Notes under the pieces: model-generated | Seen by the model: only the letters and a program-made list of their open reading frames with translations | The model's database searches: none | Told to the model about the DNA's origin: nothing | Program-made: the position numbers and the translations under genes | Assembly (NCBI GenBank): GCA_910586575.1 | Contig: CAJUJQ010000024.1 | Location: 1 to 31,186 of the forward strand | DNA length: 31,186 nt | Origin: an uncultured Clostridia bacterium | GTDB taxonomy: Bacteria > Bacillota > Clostridia > Oscillospirales > Butyricicoccaceae | Reading direction: 5' to 3' | Part shown: piece by piece, positions 23,040 to 31,108 of the stretch | Position numbering within the stretch: the first letter of the stretch is position 1 | How the letters are laid out: each line of letters opens with the position of its first letter

Positions 23040-23975
23040 ATGGTAGAATTCTACAAGACGATTGACGGCCGGGTTGTCTCTGTCCCCGAAATCTGTGAGG
23101 GCTGCTGGGTCAACCTGGTCCATCCGACCTCGGAAGAGCTGCGCCAGGTCACCGGCACGCTCTCGGTTGAGGACGACTTTATCCGTGCCGCGCTCGACCC
23201 GGAGGAAAGCTCCCGCGTAGAGGTGGAGGAAGATCAAATCCTGCTGATTGTGGACACCCCGATGGTGGACAGCAGCGCGAGCGGCGGCTCCCAGATCTTT
23301 ACCACCGTGCCAATGGCAATTATTGTGATGCCGACAGCCGTCATTACGGTCTGCCTGGAGGATACGGCGGTGGTGCGCTCAATTGCCGAGGGCAATGTCA
23401 AGGATGTCCATACCGCCCTCAAAACCCGGTTCGTGTTCCAAATCCTGATGCGCGTGGCAGGGCGCTTTCTGAAAGACCTGCGGCTGATTGAACGCGACTT
23501 TACCCGTATTGAACGGCGGCTGTATGATTCGCTCAAGAACGAGGAGCTGATTCAGCTGCTTGGGCTGTCCAAGTCTCTGGTTTACTTTTCCGCTTCGCTG
23601 AAAGGCAATGAGGTCACCATGGAAAAGGTGCTCCGGGGACGCATCCTGAAGCTCTATGAGGACGACCGCGACTTGCTCGAGGACGCGCTTATTGAGATTC
23701 GGCAGGCGATTGAAATGGCGGGGATTTATTCCAACATCCTGTCCGGCACGATGGATGCCTATGCTTCGGTCGTCTCCAATAACCTCAATATTATTATGAA
23801 GGTGCTGACTGTGATTACCATTATCATGGCAATCCCGAATATTGTGTTCGGGTTCTATGGCATGAATATTCGCAACGGCCTGCCCTTTGACGCGTTCTGG
23901 GTGATGCCCGCGCTGCTTGCGGTGGCTGCGTGCTGCGCGGCATGGTACCTGTTGAACAAGAAAAATTTGATGTGA
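23040..23975 (+). CDS. CorA-family divalent metal ion transporter
   Basis: A 311-residue member of the CorA family: a large cytoplasmic N-terminal domain (about 1-245, ending in long helices) and two C-terminal membrane helices. The pore signature is YGMN (Gly274-Met275-Asn276), followed by the short loop IRNGLPF and the last helix with a KKNLM basic end. CorA pentamers carry Mg2+ and sometimes Co2+ or Ni2+. The MPEL-type loop is replaced by NGLPF, which is common in the broader CorA-like group, so Mg2+ uptake is likely but not certain. ATG 23040 is chosen because GAAAGGCGG lies just upstream; an in-frame GTG at 23022 would start before that site. No Mg2+ riboswitch was recognised upstream. 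A palindromic terminator follows. Confidence 0.88.
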   Translation: MVEFYKTIDGRVVSVPEICEGCWVNLVHPTSEELRQVTGTLSVEDDFIRAALDPEESSRVEVEEDQILLIVDTPMVDSSASGGSQIFTTVPMAIIVMPTAVITVCLEDTAVVRSIAEGNVKDVHTALKTRFVFQILMRVAGRFLKDLRLIERDFTRIERRLYDSLKNEELIQLLGLSKSLVYFSASLKGNEVTMEKVLRGRILKLYEDDRDLLEDALIEIRQAIEMAGIYSNILSGTMDAYASVVSNNLNIIMKVLTVITIIMAIPNIVFGFYGMNIRNGLPFDAFWVMPALLAVAACCAAWYLLNKKNLM

Positions 23976-24019
23976 TGCGCGTGGATGGTACAAATTACCG
24001 CGCGCAAAGGTTACAATCC

Positions 24020-24055
24020 GTAGGGGAGGGGGTTAACCCCTCCCCTACAATTTTT
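24020..24055 (+). terminator. Palindromic terminator between the CorA and Dus genes
   Basis: GTAGGGGAGGGG (24020-24031) pairs perfectly with CCCCTCCCCTAC (24037-24048) around GTTAA, and AATTTTT follows. One arm is identical to the start of the repeat at 15297-15308, so a dispersed repeat appears to serve as a terminator. It ends only 10 bp before the Dus start codon. Confidence 0.75.
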
Positions 24056-24064
24056 AGGTGTTTT

Positions 24065-25000
24065 ATGAAGCTGTACTTTGCCCCCTTGGAGGGGCTGACC
24101 GATTCCATTTTCCGGCGTGCGCACGCCGAGCTGTTTGGCGGCGCGGACCGGTACTATACGCCGTTTTTGACGCCGACCCAGAACCACCGCTTTTCGGGGC
24201 GGGAGCGGCGGGAAATCCAAGGTAACGCCGGGGTGGCTGTTGTGCCGCAGCTGCTGACCAATCACGCGGGGCATTTCCTGTGGGCGGCGGAAGGGCTGGC
24301 CGAAATGGGCTTCGATGAGGTCAACCTTAATTTAGGGTGCCCGTCCGGCACGGTGACCGCCAAGAAAAAAGGCGCGGGGCAGCTCGGCGACCTGGACGCG
24401 CTGGGACGGTTCTTTGACGAGGTGCTTGCCGCGCCGCCCCTGCCTGTTTCGGTCAAGGCACGGATCGGGCTGCACGACCCGGCAGAATTCGACGCGATTC
24501 TGGCGCTGTTCTGCCGATATCCCCTGGCCGAACTGATCGTCCATCCGCGGGTGCGCGACGAGCTGTATCAGGGCAAGCCGCATGTGGAGTGCTTCGCGGC
24601 GGCGCTGGAACGGTGCCCGTTTCCCGTTTGCTATAACGGGGATTTGACCTCGGCGGCGGATGCAGCGCGGTTTGCCGGACGGTTCCCGCAGGCACAGGCG
24701 GTGATGATTGGGCGCGGCGCGCTGGCAAACCCCGGTATTTTCCGTGAAATACGCGGGCAGGCGCGGGCAACGCGGGATGAGCTGTATGAATTCCATATGC
24801 GGCTGTACCGTGACTATCGCGCCGCGTTCAGTGGGGAACGTCCGGTGCTCTGCCGGATGAAGGAAATCTGGTCATATCTTCGCCGGATGTTCCCGGACAG
24901 CGAACGGCAGTGGAAGGCAATCCGCAAAGCCGGGAAACTGCGTGATTATGAGGCGGCGATGGAGGAAATGTTCCGGTTACCGCTCAAAACAGGTGCATAA
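24065..25000 (+). CDS. tRNA-dihydrouridine synthase family protein
   Basis: A 311-residue flavoenzyme of the Dus family, which reduces uridines in tRNA D-loops using FMN and NADPH. The N-terminal barrel begins KLYFAPLEGLTDSIFRR. NLNLGCPSG carries the catalytic Cys92, followed by the KKKGAGQL loop. VKARIGLHDP, IVHPRVRDELYQGK, YNGDLTS and MIGRGALANPGIF are standard FMN and substrate segments. The motif pattern resembles the DusB/DusC-like group in Firmicutes, but the exact subfamily cannot be fixed. ATG 24065 directly gives the barrel start. The ribosome site (TAGGTG) is weak and squeezed against the upstream palindrome. The gene seems to be the last of its unit. Confidence 0.9.
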   Translation: MKLYFAPLEGLTDSIFRRAHAELFGGADRYYTPFLTPTQNHRFSGRERREIQGNAGVAVVPQLLTNHAGHFLWAAEGLAEMGFDEVNLNLGCPSGTVTAKKKGAGQLGDLDALGRFFDEVLAAPPLPVSVKARIGLHDPAEFDAILALFCRYPLAELIVHPRVRDELYQGKPHVECFAAALERCPFPVCYNGDLTSAADAARFAGRFPQAQAVMIGRGALANPGIFREIRGQARATRDELYEFHMRLYRDYRAAFSGERPVLCRMKEIWSYLRRMFPDSERQWKAIRKAGKLRDYEAAMEEMFRLPLKTGA

Positions 25001-25102
25001 CAGGCCGTTTATTCCCTTTTGCCGTATCCGTCCGAACCCTGCCGCAAACAGATGCACGGCCAGCAGCGGCGGGGTCTGCTTCACACGGGAATGTTTGCCT
25101 GG

Positions 25103-25130
25103 CAGGAAGGAAGCAAGCGCTTCCTCCCTG
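25103..25130 (+). terminator. Probable terminator after the Dus gene
   Basis: AGGAAGC (25108-25114) pairs with GCTTCCT (25119-25125), and after one mismatch CAGG/CCTG extends the stem (25103-25106, 25127-25130). TTAAAAT follows, so the T-run is poor. The rest of 25001-25282 shows no gene; a 30-codon ATG frame at 25168 was not accepted. Confidence 0.45.
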
Positions 25131-25282
25131 TTAAAATACGGAAATTTTAGATGGCTGCAAAGGATTTTATGAAAAACCGCCAGGATGGAAATGCCAGCAT
25201 TGAAAAAAAGCGGCAGCCGCGTCGGAAATTGTCGCTTAATATTTGGATTTTGAAAGCATAAAAGGCAGAAAATCGGGCAGGC

Positions 25283-25304
25283 TTGTCAATGTTGTGCTTG
25301 ACAA
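25283..25304. promoter_or_regulatory. Inverted repeat overlapping the -35 of the ABC operon promoter
   Basis: TTGTCAA (25283-25289) and TTGACAA (25298-25304) are perfect inverted copies 8 bp apart. The right half covers the -35 hexamer, so a bound repressor would block RNA polymerase. The regulator is unknown. Confidence 0.5.
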
Positions 25305-25325
25305 ACGTTAAAAATTTGTTAAAAT
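25298..25325 (+). promoter_or_regulatory. Sigma-A-type promoter of the DUF3798 ABC operon
   Basis: A perfect TTGACA (25298-25303), 16-bp AT-rich spacer and TAAAAT (25320-25325). Transcription would start near 25332, about 104 nt before the lipoprotein gene. Confidence 0.8.
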
Positions 25326-25348
25326 AAATAATGTGAAAAGGCATATGA

Positions 25349-25380
25349 CTTTTCCGCTTTCGCGCGCGAAAGCGGAAAAG
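25349..25380. promoter_or_regulatory. 32-bp perfect palindrome in the leader of the ABC operon
   Basis: The half CTTTTCCGCTTTCGCG (25349-25364) is followed directly by its exact reverse complement CGCGAAAGCGGAAAAG (25365-25380). It lies about 17 bases after the predicted transcription start. As DNA it could be an operator; as RNA it forms a 14-bp stem with a tetraloop. No T-run follows, so it is not a classical attenuator. Confidence 0.75.
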
Positions 25381-25435
25381 CACCCTTGCCTGCAACCCAA
25401 TTACGTCGAAAAGACAGATTTCAGGAGGCTATGTT

Positions 25436-26716
25436 ATGAAGAAGATGTTAAGCCTGCTGCTGGCGCTTGCGATGGTATTCTCTCTCGCAGCGTGCGGCGG
25501 CGGAGACAACACCACGCCCGTCCCCCAGGACACCCCAGCGGATGCCGGTGATACCGGCGATACTGGCGGCGCGGCCGACGCTGGCGACAGCACCGAGGCT
25601 TCCGGCGATTACCACATCGGCATTATCACCGGCTCGGTTTCCCAGTCCGAGGACGACCGCCGTGGCGCGGAAGCGTTCCAGGCACAGTACGGTGAGGACC
25701 GCATCAAGCTCGCGATTTACCCCGACAACTTCACCGAAGAGCTTGAGACCACCGTCCAGACGATTGTCAACATGTCTGACGACCCGGATATGAAGGCCAT
25801 CATCGTCAACCAGTCCATCCCCGGCACCACCGAAGCGTTCCGCCAGATTAAGGAGCGCCGCCCCGACATCATCTGCATCGCCGGCGAGTCCCATGAGGAC
25901 CTGCCCGAAATCGGCAGCGCGGCTGACCTCGTCTGCAACAACGACTTCGTTTCACGCGGCTACCTGATCATCCGCACCGCGCATGAGCTGGGCTGCGATA
26001 CCTTCGTCCACATCTCCTTCCCACGCCATCTCGCCTACGAAACCATGAGCCGCCGCAAGGCCATCATGGAAGCGGCCTGCGAGGACTTCGGCATGACCTT
26101 CGCAGAGGAGACCGCGCCCGACCCGACCACCGATGTCGGCGTCCCCGGCGCACAGGCTTATATTCTCGAGAACGTCCCGATCTGGGTTGAAAAGTACGGC
26201 GAAAAAGCCGCCTACTTCTGCACCAACGACGCCCACACCGAGCCGCTGCTCAAGCAGCTGATTGACTACGGCGGATACTTCATCGAAGCCGACCTCCCCT
26301 CCCCGCTGATGGGTTACCCTGGCGCGCTGGGCATCGACCTGACCGGAGAGGCAGGCGACTTTGAGAAGATCCTCGCCAAGGTTGAGTCTTCCATCAACGA
26401 AAAGGGCGGCTCCGGCCGTTTTGGCACCTGGGCTTACTCCTATGGCTACACCCTGTCCGCTGGCCTTGCACAGCACGCGATGAACGTCATCGACGGCAAG
26501 AGCGATCTGCTCGACATGGACGATATCGCTTCTGCGCTCCAGACCTACTCCCCGAACGCGGAGTGGAACGGCTCCAGCTACACCAACGCAACCACCGGCG
26601 TCAAGTCTGACAATACCTTCCTGATTTATCAGGATACCTATATCATGGGCGATCCCGGCCATTATATGGGTTCCGCACAGGTCGAAGTACCGGAGAAGTA
26701 TTTCACCATCAGCTAA
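25436..26716 (+). CDS. DUF3798 substrate-binding lipoprotein of an ABC importer
   Basis: A 426-residue lipoprotein. The signal peptide ends in a lipobox LAAC with Cys20. An Asp/Gly/Thr/Ala-rich linker (about 22-58) precedes the binding domain. That domain has IGIITGSVSQSEDDRRGAE, the YPDNF segment, AIIVNQSIPGTTEAF, SAADLVCNNDFVSRGYLI, HISFPRHLAYE, AQAYILENVPIWV, CTNDAHTEPLL and ADLPSPLMGYPGALGI. These match DUF3798, a periplasmic-binding-like family of unknown ligand found next to sugar-type ABC transporters in Clostridia and Fusobacteria. AGGAGG sits upstream of ATG 25436. The gene has its own promoter and is followed by a hairpin before the ATPase gene, as expected for the most abundant component. 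Confidence 0.88.
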   Translation: MKKMLSLLLALAMVFSLAACGGGDNTTPVPQDTPADAGDTGDTGGAADAGDSTEASGDYHIGIITGSVSQSEDDRRGAEAFQAQYGEDRIKLAIYPDNFTEELETTVQTIVNMSDDPDMKAIIVNQSIPGTTEAFRQIKERRPDIICIAGESHEDLPEIGSAADLVCNNDFVSRGYLIIRTAHELGCDTFVHISFPRHLAYETMSRRKAIMEAACEDFGMTFAEETAPDPTTDVGVPGAQAYILENVPIWVEKYGEKAAYFCTNDAHTEPLLKQLIDYGGYFIEADLPSPLMGYPGALGIDLTGEAGDFEKILAKVESSINEKGGSGRFGTWAYSYGYTLSAGLAQHAMNVIDGKSDLLDMDDIASALQTYSPNAEWNGSSYTNATTGVKSDNTFLIYQDTYIMGDPGHYMGSAQVEVPEKYFTIS

Positions 26717-26773
26717 GGCCTGAAGGACACGGCGCAAGCCGCTTACTTCCCTAAAAATTAAAATTCATGGTTT

Positions 26774-26800
26774 CAGGGGGAAGGCTATGCTTTCCCCCTG
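26774..26800 (+). other. Intercistronic hairpin between binding protein and ATPase genes
   Basis: CAGGGGGAAGGC (26774-26785) pairs with GCTTTCCCCCTG (26789-26800) with one G-T wobble and a 3-nt loop. The tail TTCCCTT is only partly T-rich. It probably stabilises the upstream message or terminates part of the transcripts, raising binding-protein levels over the rest of the operon. Confidence 0.6.
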
Positions 26801-26830
26801 TTCCCTTACAGGCAGGGTGCAACGAAAAAG

Positions 26831-28426
26831 ATGACAAATAACAGTACTCCTCTGCTGGAAATGCAGAATATCCAAAAGGATTTTTTCGGTAACCAGGTGC
26901 TTACCGACATCAATTTCACGCTCGGCGCGGGGGAAGTCCTCGGGCTGTGCGGGGAAAACGGCGCGGGCAAATCAACGCTGATGAAGATCCTCTTCGGCAT
27001 GGATGTGATCCGCGAAACCGGCGGCTACGGCGGCAGCGTGCTGCTGAATGGGCAGAAGGTCGAGTTTTCCACGCCCTTCGACGCCCTCGCGGCTGGTATC
27101 GGCATGGTGCATCAGGAGTTCTCCCTGATCCCCGGCTTCACCGCCAAAGAGAATATCCTGCTCAACCGCGAGCCGAAAAAGCAGAATATCGTTTCGGAGG
27201 TGTTCGGCGACCGGCTGAATACTCTCAACTACAAGGAAATCGATGCGCGCAGCGCGCAGGCGATTCAAAAAATGGGCGTACAGATCGACGCCGACATGGT
27301 CATCAGCGACATGCCGGTCGGCCACAAGCAATTCACCGAGATCGCCCGTGAGCTGAGCAAAGACCAGCTCAAGCTGCTGATTCTGGACGAACCCACCGCC
27401 GTGCTGACCGAAAGAGAGGCCGAAGCGCTGCTTGCCTCGATTCGCGGCATGTCCGCGCGCGGCATCGCGGTGATTTTCATTACCCACCGCCTGCACGAAA
27501 TCCTGTCGGTGTGCAACAAGGTTGTCGTCATGCGCGACGGCTGCGTCGTGCGCGACGTGCCCGCCAGCGAGACCAGCGTGCAGGATATCACCAAATGGAT
27601 GGTCGGCCGCAGCGTGAAGGCGGACGCGGCGCACACCGAAGCCGCGGCGCAGAACGAAAACGCCAAGACCATCATGTCCATCCGTAACCTGTGGGTCGAT
27701 ATGCCCGGCGAAACCGTGCGCAATGTCAGCCTGGACATCCGCGAGGGCGAAATCCTCGGCATCGGCGGGCTGGCGGGCCAGGGCAAGCTCGGGATCCCGA
27801 ACGGGGTCATGGGCCTGTATGACGCGGGCGGCACGGTCGAGTTTGAAGGCCGGGAAATCCCGCTCAACAACCCCCGCAAATGCCTGGACGCGTCGCTCGC
27901 GTTCGTGTCCGAGGACCGGCGCGGCGTCGGCCTGCTGCTGGACGAAAGCCTGGAATGGAACGTGGCGTTCCCGGCAATGCAGGTGCAGGAAAAATTCCTC
28001 AAGAAATACCTGGGCGGCCTGGTCAAGTGGCGCGACGAAAAGGCCATCCACGCGGTAACGACCAAGTATATCAATGACCTGATGATTAAATGCACCAGCT
28101 CCAAGCAGAAAGCAAAGGAGCTTTCCGGCGGCAACCAGCAAAAGGTGTGCCTCGCAAAGGCGTTCGCGCTGGAGCCTAGGTTCCTGTTTGTTTCCGAGCC
28201 GACGCGTGGCATTGACGTGGGCGCGAAAGCGCTGGTGCTGGACGCGCTCAAGAAATTCAACCGGGAAAGCGGCGTCACGGTCGTCATGATTTCTTCCGAG
28301 CTGGAGGAGCTGCGCCAGACCTGTGACCGGATTGCAATCGTTTCCGGCGGCAGAATCGCGGGCATCCTCCCGGCGGGCGAATCCTCGGAGGAATTCGGTA
28401 TGCTGATGGTCAGCCAGGTCAAGTAA
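26831..28426 (+). CDS. ABC transporter ATPase with two nucleotide-binding domains (sugar/nucleoside type)
   Basis: A 531-residue fused double ATPase like RbsA/MglA and the BmpA-type nucleoside systems. Domain 1 has Walker A GENGAGKST (near residue 40), a modified signature MPVGHKQFTEIARELS, Walker B LLILDEPTA (about 185) and the switch His in FITHRLHE. Domain 2 has a degenerate Walker A GGLAGQGKLGIPN (about 312) that lacks the GKS/T lysine-serine pattern, a good signature LSGGNQQKVCLAKA (about 430) and FVSEPTRGIDVGAK (about 453). This asymmetry is normal for the family. The ribosome site is weak. It should energise the two permeases that follow, from the cytoplasmic face. The stop is 11 bp before the first permease ATG. 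Confidence 0.92.
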   Translation: MTNNSTPLLEMQNIQKDFFGNQVLTDINFTLGAGEVLGLCGENGAGKSTLMKILFGMDVIRETGGYGGSVLLNGQKVEFSTPFDALAAGIGMVHQEFSLIPGFTAKENILLNREPKKQNIVSEVFGDRLNTLNYKEIDARSAQAIQKMGVQIDADMVISDMPVGHKQFTEIARELSKDQLKLLILDEPTAVLTEREAEALLASIRGMSARGIAVIFITHRLHEILSVCNKVVVMRDGCVVRDVPASETSVQDITKWMVGRSVKADAAHTEAAAQNENAKTIMSIRNLWVDMPGETVRNVSLDIREGEILGIGGLAGQGKLGIPNGVMGLYDAGGTVEFEGREIPLNNPRKCLDASLAFVSEDRRGVGLLLDESLEWNVAFPAMQVQEKFLKKYLGGLVKWRDEKAIHAVTTKYINDLMIKCTSSKQKAKELSGGNQQKVCLAKAFALEPRFLFVSEPTRGIDVGAKALVLDALKKFNRESGVTVVMISSELEELRQTCDRIAIVSGGRIAGILPAGESSEEFGMLMVSQVK

Positions 28427-28437
28427 GGAGGGGCAAT

Positions 28438-29496
28438 ATGGAAAATAATTTGGCAAAGGACCGGCTGCGCACTGCGGTCAGCCAGTTCGGGGTGACGCGC
28501 CTGATCATCGCGGGTTTCCTGCTTGCGCTGTTTGTGATTGCCCCGTTTGTCGGGGTGGACGTGGTCGGCCAGGTCACCAACATTATCAACCGCTTCAGCT
28601 GGAACGCGGTGCTGGTGCTGGCAATGGTGCCGATGGTGCACTCCGGCTGCGGGCTGAACTTCGGCCTGCCGCTGGGCATTATCTCGGGGCTGCTGGGCGC
28701 GACGCTTTCGCTCCAGCTCGGTTTCACCGGGATGCCCAGCTTCCTGATGGCAATCGTGATCGCGACGCCCTTCGCGTTCCTGCTGGGCGGCGGCTACGGC
28801 TGGCTGCTCAACAAAATCAAGGGCGGCGAGATGATGGTTGCGACCTATGTCGGCTTCTCATCGGTCGCGTTCATGTGCATGATGTGGCTGCTCCTGCCGT
28901 ACAGCAACCCGACCATGGTCTGGGGGCTTTCGGGCAAGGGCCTGCGCACCACCATTTCTTTGGAGGGCTATTATGACAAGGCGCTCTCCAAGCTGCTGCA
29001 AATCAACATCGGCAAGCTGTCCATCCCCACGGGGGCGCTGGCGTTCTTCGCGCTGCTCGCCTTCCTCATGTGGGCGTTCCTGCACACCAAGACGGGTACC
29101 GCCATGACGGCGGTCGGCTCCAACCCGGATTTCGCCAAGGCGTCCGGCATCAGCATCGACCGCACCCGTATGCTGTCGGTGGTCATGTCCACCTGGCTGG
29201 CAGCGGTCGGCATCCTGGTCTATGAACAGGGCTTCGGCTTCATCCAGCTGTATATGGCGCCGTTCAATATGGCGCTGCCCGCGGTATCGGCCATCCTGAT
29301 TGGCGGCGCGTCGGTCAACAAGGCATCTATCCTGAATGTGGTAATCGGTACGTTCCTGTTCCAGGGGCTTGTCACCATGACGCCGACCGTCATGAATTCC
29401 ATGTTCCATATGGATATGAGCGAGGTCATCCGTGTGATTGTATCCCAGGGCATGATCCTCTACGCGCTGACACGGAAAACGGAGGGCTCGAAATGA
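28438..29496 (+). CDS. ABC transporter permease (BPD_transp_2 type), first
   Basis: A 352-residue integral membrane protein with about 8-10 helices and the ribose/branched-chain amino-acid permease layout. GCGLNFGLPLGIISGLLGA and GGGYGWLLNKIKGGEMMVATYVG mark the N-terminal half. A conserved cytoplasmic loop (HTKTGTAMTAVGSNPDFAKASGI) matches the segment that contacts the ATPase (AVG-N---A--SGI). A final GGASVNKASILNVVIGTFLFQGL is typical of the family. GGAGG (28427-28431) precedes ATG 28438. It overlaps the second permease by 4 bp (ATGA), so they should be made in equal amounts and form a heterodimeric channel. The ligand is unknown. Confidence 0.9.
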   Translation: MENNLAKDRLRTAVSQFGVTRLIIAGFLLALFVIAPFVGVDVVGQVTNIINRFSWNAVLVLAMVPMVHSGCGLNFGLPLGIISGLLGATLSLQLGFTGMPSFLMAIVIATPFAFLLGGGYGWLLNKIKGGEMMVATYVGFSSVAFMCMMWLLLPYSNPTMVWGLSGKGLRTTISLEGYYDKALSKLLQINIGKLSIPTGALAFFALLAFLMWAFLHTKTGTAMTAVGSNPDFAKASGISIDRTRMLSVVMSTWLAAVGILVYEQGFGFIQLYMAPFNMALPAVSAILIGGASVNKASILNVVIGTFLFQGLVTMTPTVMNSMFHMDMSEVIRVIVSQGMILYALTRKTEGSK

Positions 29497-30614
29497 ACGA
29501 AAACAAAACGGTTGGGCAAAAGCTGCGGGGCTTTCTCGGGCGCAACAGCGTGCCGATTATGTTTATTATCATCTGCGCCGTCTGCATCCCGCTTTCCGGC
29601 TTTTCGGCGAGCTATCTGGTGAATGAGATTATTACCCGCATGGGCCGCAATACGTTCCTGATCCTCTGCCTGCTGTTCCCGATTATGGCGGGCATGGGCC
29701 TGAATTTTGCCATGACGCTGGGCGCGATGGCGGGCGAAATTGCGCTGATTTTGGTTTCCGACCAGCAGATCTGGGGCATCCCCGGGATTGTCCTGGCAAT
29801 GATTGTTTCCATCCCGATTTCAGCGCTGTTGGGCTGGATGTGCGGCACCATCCTGAACCGGGCGCGCGGGCGCGAGATGATTACCGGCTACATCCTGAAC
29901 TTTTTTGTCGGCAGCGGCCTGTATTTGATGGTCGTGCTGTATATGATGGGGCCAATCATCCCGATTAAGCACGCGACGCTCAAGCTGCCGCGCGGCTACG
30001 GCATCCGCAACACGGTCAGCCTGCTGAACATGCGCCAGTATCTGGACGACCTGCTTGCCATCCGGATTGGCGGCATTAAAATCCCGGTGCTGACCTTCCT
30101 CATTATCGGCGTGCTGTGCCTGTTTATCGTCTGGTTCCGGCACACCAAGCTGGGGCAGGACATGCGCGCGGTAGGCCAGGATATGGAGGTTGCGCGCGAC
30201 GCGGGTATTAAGGTCGAGCGCACGCGTATCATCTCGATTATCATGTCCACGGTTTTCGCGGGCTTCGGTATGATTATTTACTTGCAGAATATGGGCAATA
30301 TCGCGACTTATACGTCGCATTCCCAGATTGGTATGTTCTGTATCGCGGCGCTGCTGGTCGGCGGCGCGTCGGTAGAGCGGGCGTCTATCGGCAACGCGTT
30401 CCTCGGCGTCACGCTGTTCCATCTGATGTTTATCGTAGCGCCCAAGGCGGGCGCGGCCATCACGGGCGACTCGATGATCGGCGAATACTTCCGCGTATTT
30501 GCGTCCTACGGCGTTATCACGCTCGCGCTGGTGATGTATGAGCTGAAAAAGCGCTCCATGAAGAGCCATGCCGGGCAGGAGCTTGCGCTTGCGCAGAAGG
30601 AGGACAGCAAATGA
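29493..30614 (+). CDS. ABC transporter permease (BPD_transp_2 type), second
   Basis: A 373-residue polytopic protein homologous to the first permease. Shared features are GMGLNFAMTLGAMAGEIAL, GWMCGTILNRARGREMITGYI, the ATPase-contact loop HTKLGQDMRAVGQDMEVARDAGI and GGASVERASIGNAFLGVTLF. The C-terminus is a soluble charged tail (ELKKRSMKSHAGQELALAQKEDSK). GGAGG lies upstream within the end of the first permease gene. It overlaps both neighbours by 4 bp, which strongly supports one operon and fixed stoichiometry. Pairs of different permeases with a fused double ATPase are the rule for nucleoside-type BmpA importers, but the DUF3798 binding protein is a separate family. Confidence 0.9.
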   Translation: MNENKTVGQKLRGFLGRNSVPIMFIIICAVCIPLSGFSASYLVNEIITRMGRNTFLILCLLFPIMAGMGLNFAMTLGAMAGEIALILVSDQQIWGIPGIVLAMIVSIPISALLGWMCGTILNRARGREMITGYILNFFVGSGLYLMVVLYMMGPIIPIKHATLKLPRGYGIRNTVSLLNMRQYLDDLLAIRIGGIKIPVLTFLIIGVLCLFIVWFRHTKLGQDMRAVGQDMEVARDAGIKVERTRIISIIMSTVFAGFGMIIYLQNMGNIATYTSHSQIGMFCIAALLVGGASVERASIGNAFLGVTLFHLMFIVAPKAGAAITGDSMIGEYFRVFASYGVITLALVMYELKKRSMKSHAGQELALAQKEDSK

Positions 30615-31108
30615 AATCGAAACGCAGAATCTTCTTTTGCGCGGGGGCGGTCATCATCCTGCTTGCGCTTGCGGCGGCGATGATGGTCATTGGCCGGGGG
30701 CACACGCTGTATTTTGACAACGTGGCGCTGGAATATGAAGGCCAGACCTACGAGTCTCCGTACAAGGTCAAGGTTGAGGTCAAGGGCGAGCAGGTCGCGA
30801 ACCTGCACGCGAAGGACCGCGGCACGTCCATCTGGATTGGCCAGAATTTTAAGATGATGGTAGACGTGACCGAGGAGAAGGGCGGACAGGAGCAGCGCTA
30901 TGCGGTCAACCTGAAGCTGCCCTATAATATGGACGGCATTATCATCAATATCCCGGCGGTCATGGCGGGGCTTCCGCCGGAGGCATGGTGCTCTGAGTTT
31001 ATTCAGATGATTGTCGAAGAGGATGTCGAGGATCCCGCAGGCACCGAAGATGAGTTCGGGATTGGCGGCGACTTGGGCGGCGATCTCGGCGGCGACATGG
31101 GCATGTAA
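30611..31108 (+). CDS. Membrane-anchored accessory protein of the DUF3798 ABC operon
   Basis: A 165-residue protein with a basic start, one N-terminal membrane helix (about 7-27, IFFCAGAVIILLALAAAMMVI) and an extracytoplasmic domain of about 110 residues that looks beta-rich (TLYFDNVALEYEGQTYESPYKVKVEVKGEQV). The C-terminus is acidic and ends in a Gly-Asp-Leu repeat (GGDLGGDLGGDMGM). The start overlaps the second permease stop by 4 bp, with GGAGG just upstream. No well-known family was recognised; it may belong to a DUF family found beside DUF3798 transporters, perhaps DUF6672, but I am not certain of that name. Location suggests an extracellular accessory or regulatory subunit of the importer. 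The anchor could also be read as an uncleaved signal peptide. Confidence 0.75.
   Translation: MKSKRRIFFCAGAVIILLALAAAMMVIGRGHTLYFDNVALEYEGQTYESPYKVKVEVKGEQVANLHAKDRGTSIWIGQNFKMMVDVTEEKGGQEQRYAVNLKLPYNMDGIIINIPAVMAGLPPEAWCSEFIQMIVEEDVEDPAGTEDEFGIGGDLGGDLGGDMGM

Noticed and set aside
25168..25260. 30-codon ATG frame upstream of the ABC operon
   Set aside because: A weak AAAGGA precedes it at short spacing, but there is no family, no promoter and no support beyond chance.
26972..28641. Two overlapping long minus-strand frames opposite the ABC ATPase
   Set aside because: Both are antisense to the double ATPase and lack start signals or domains.
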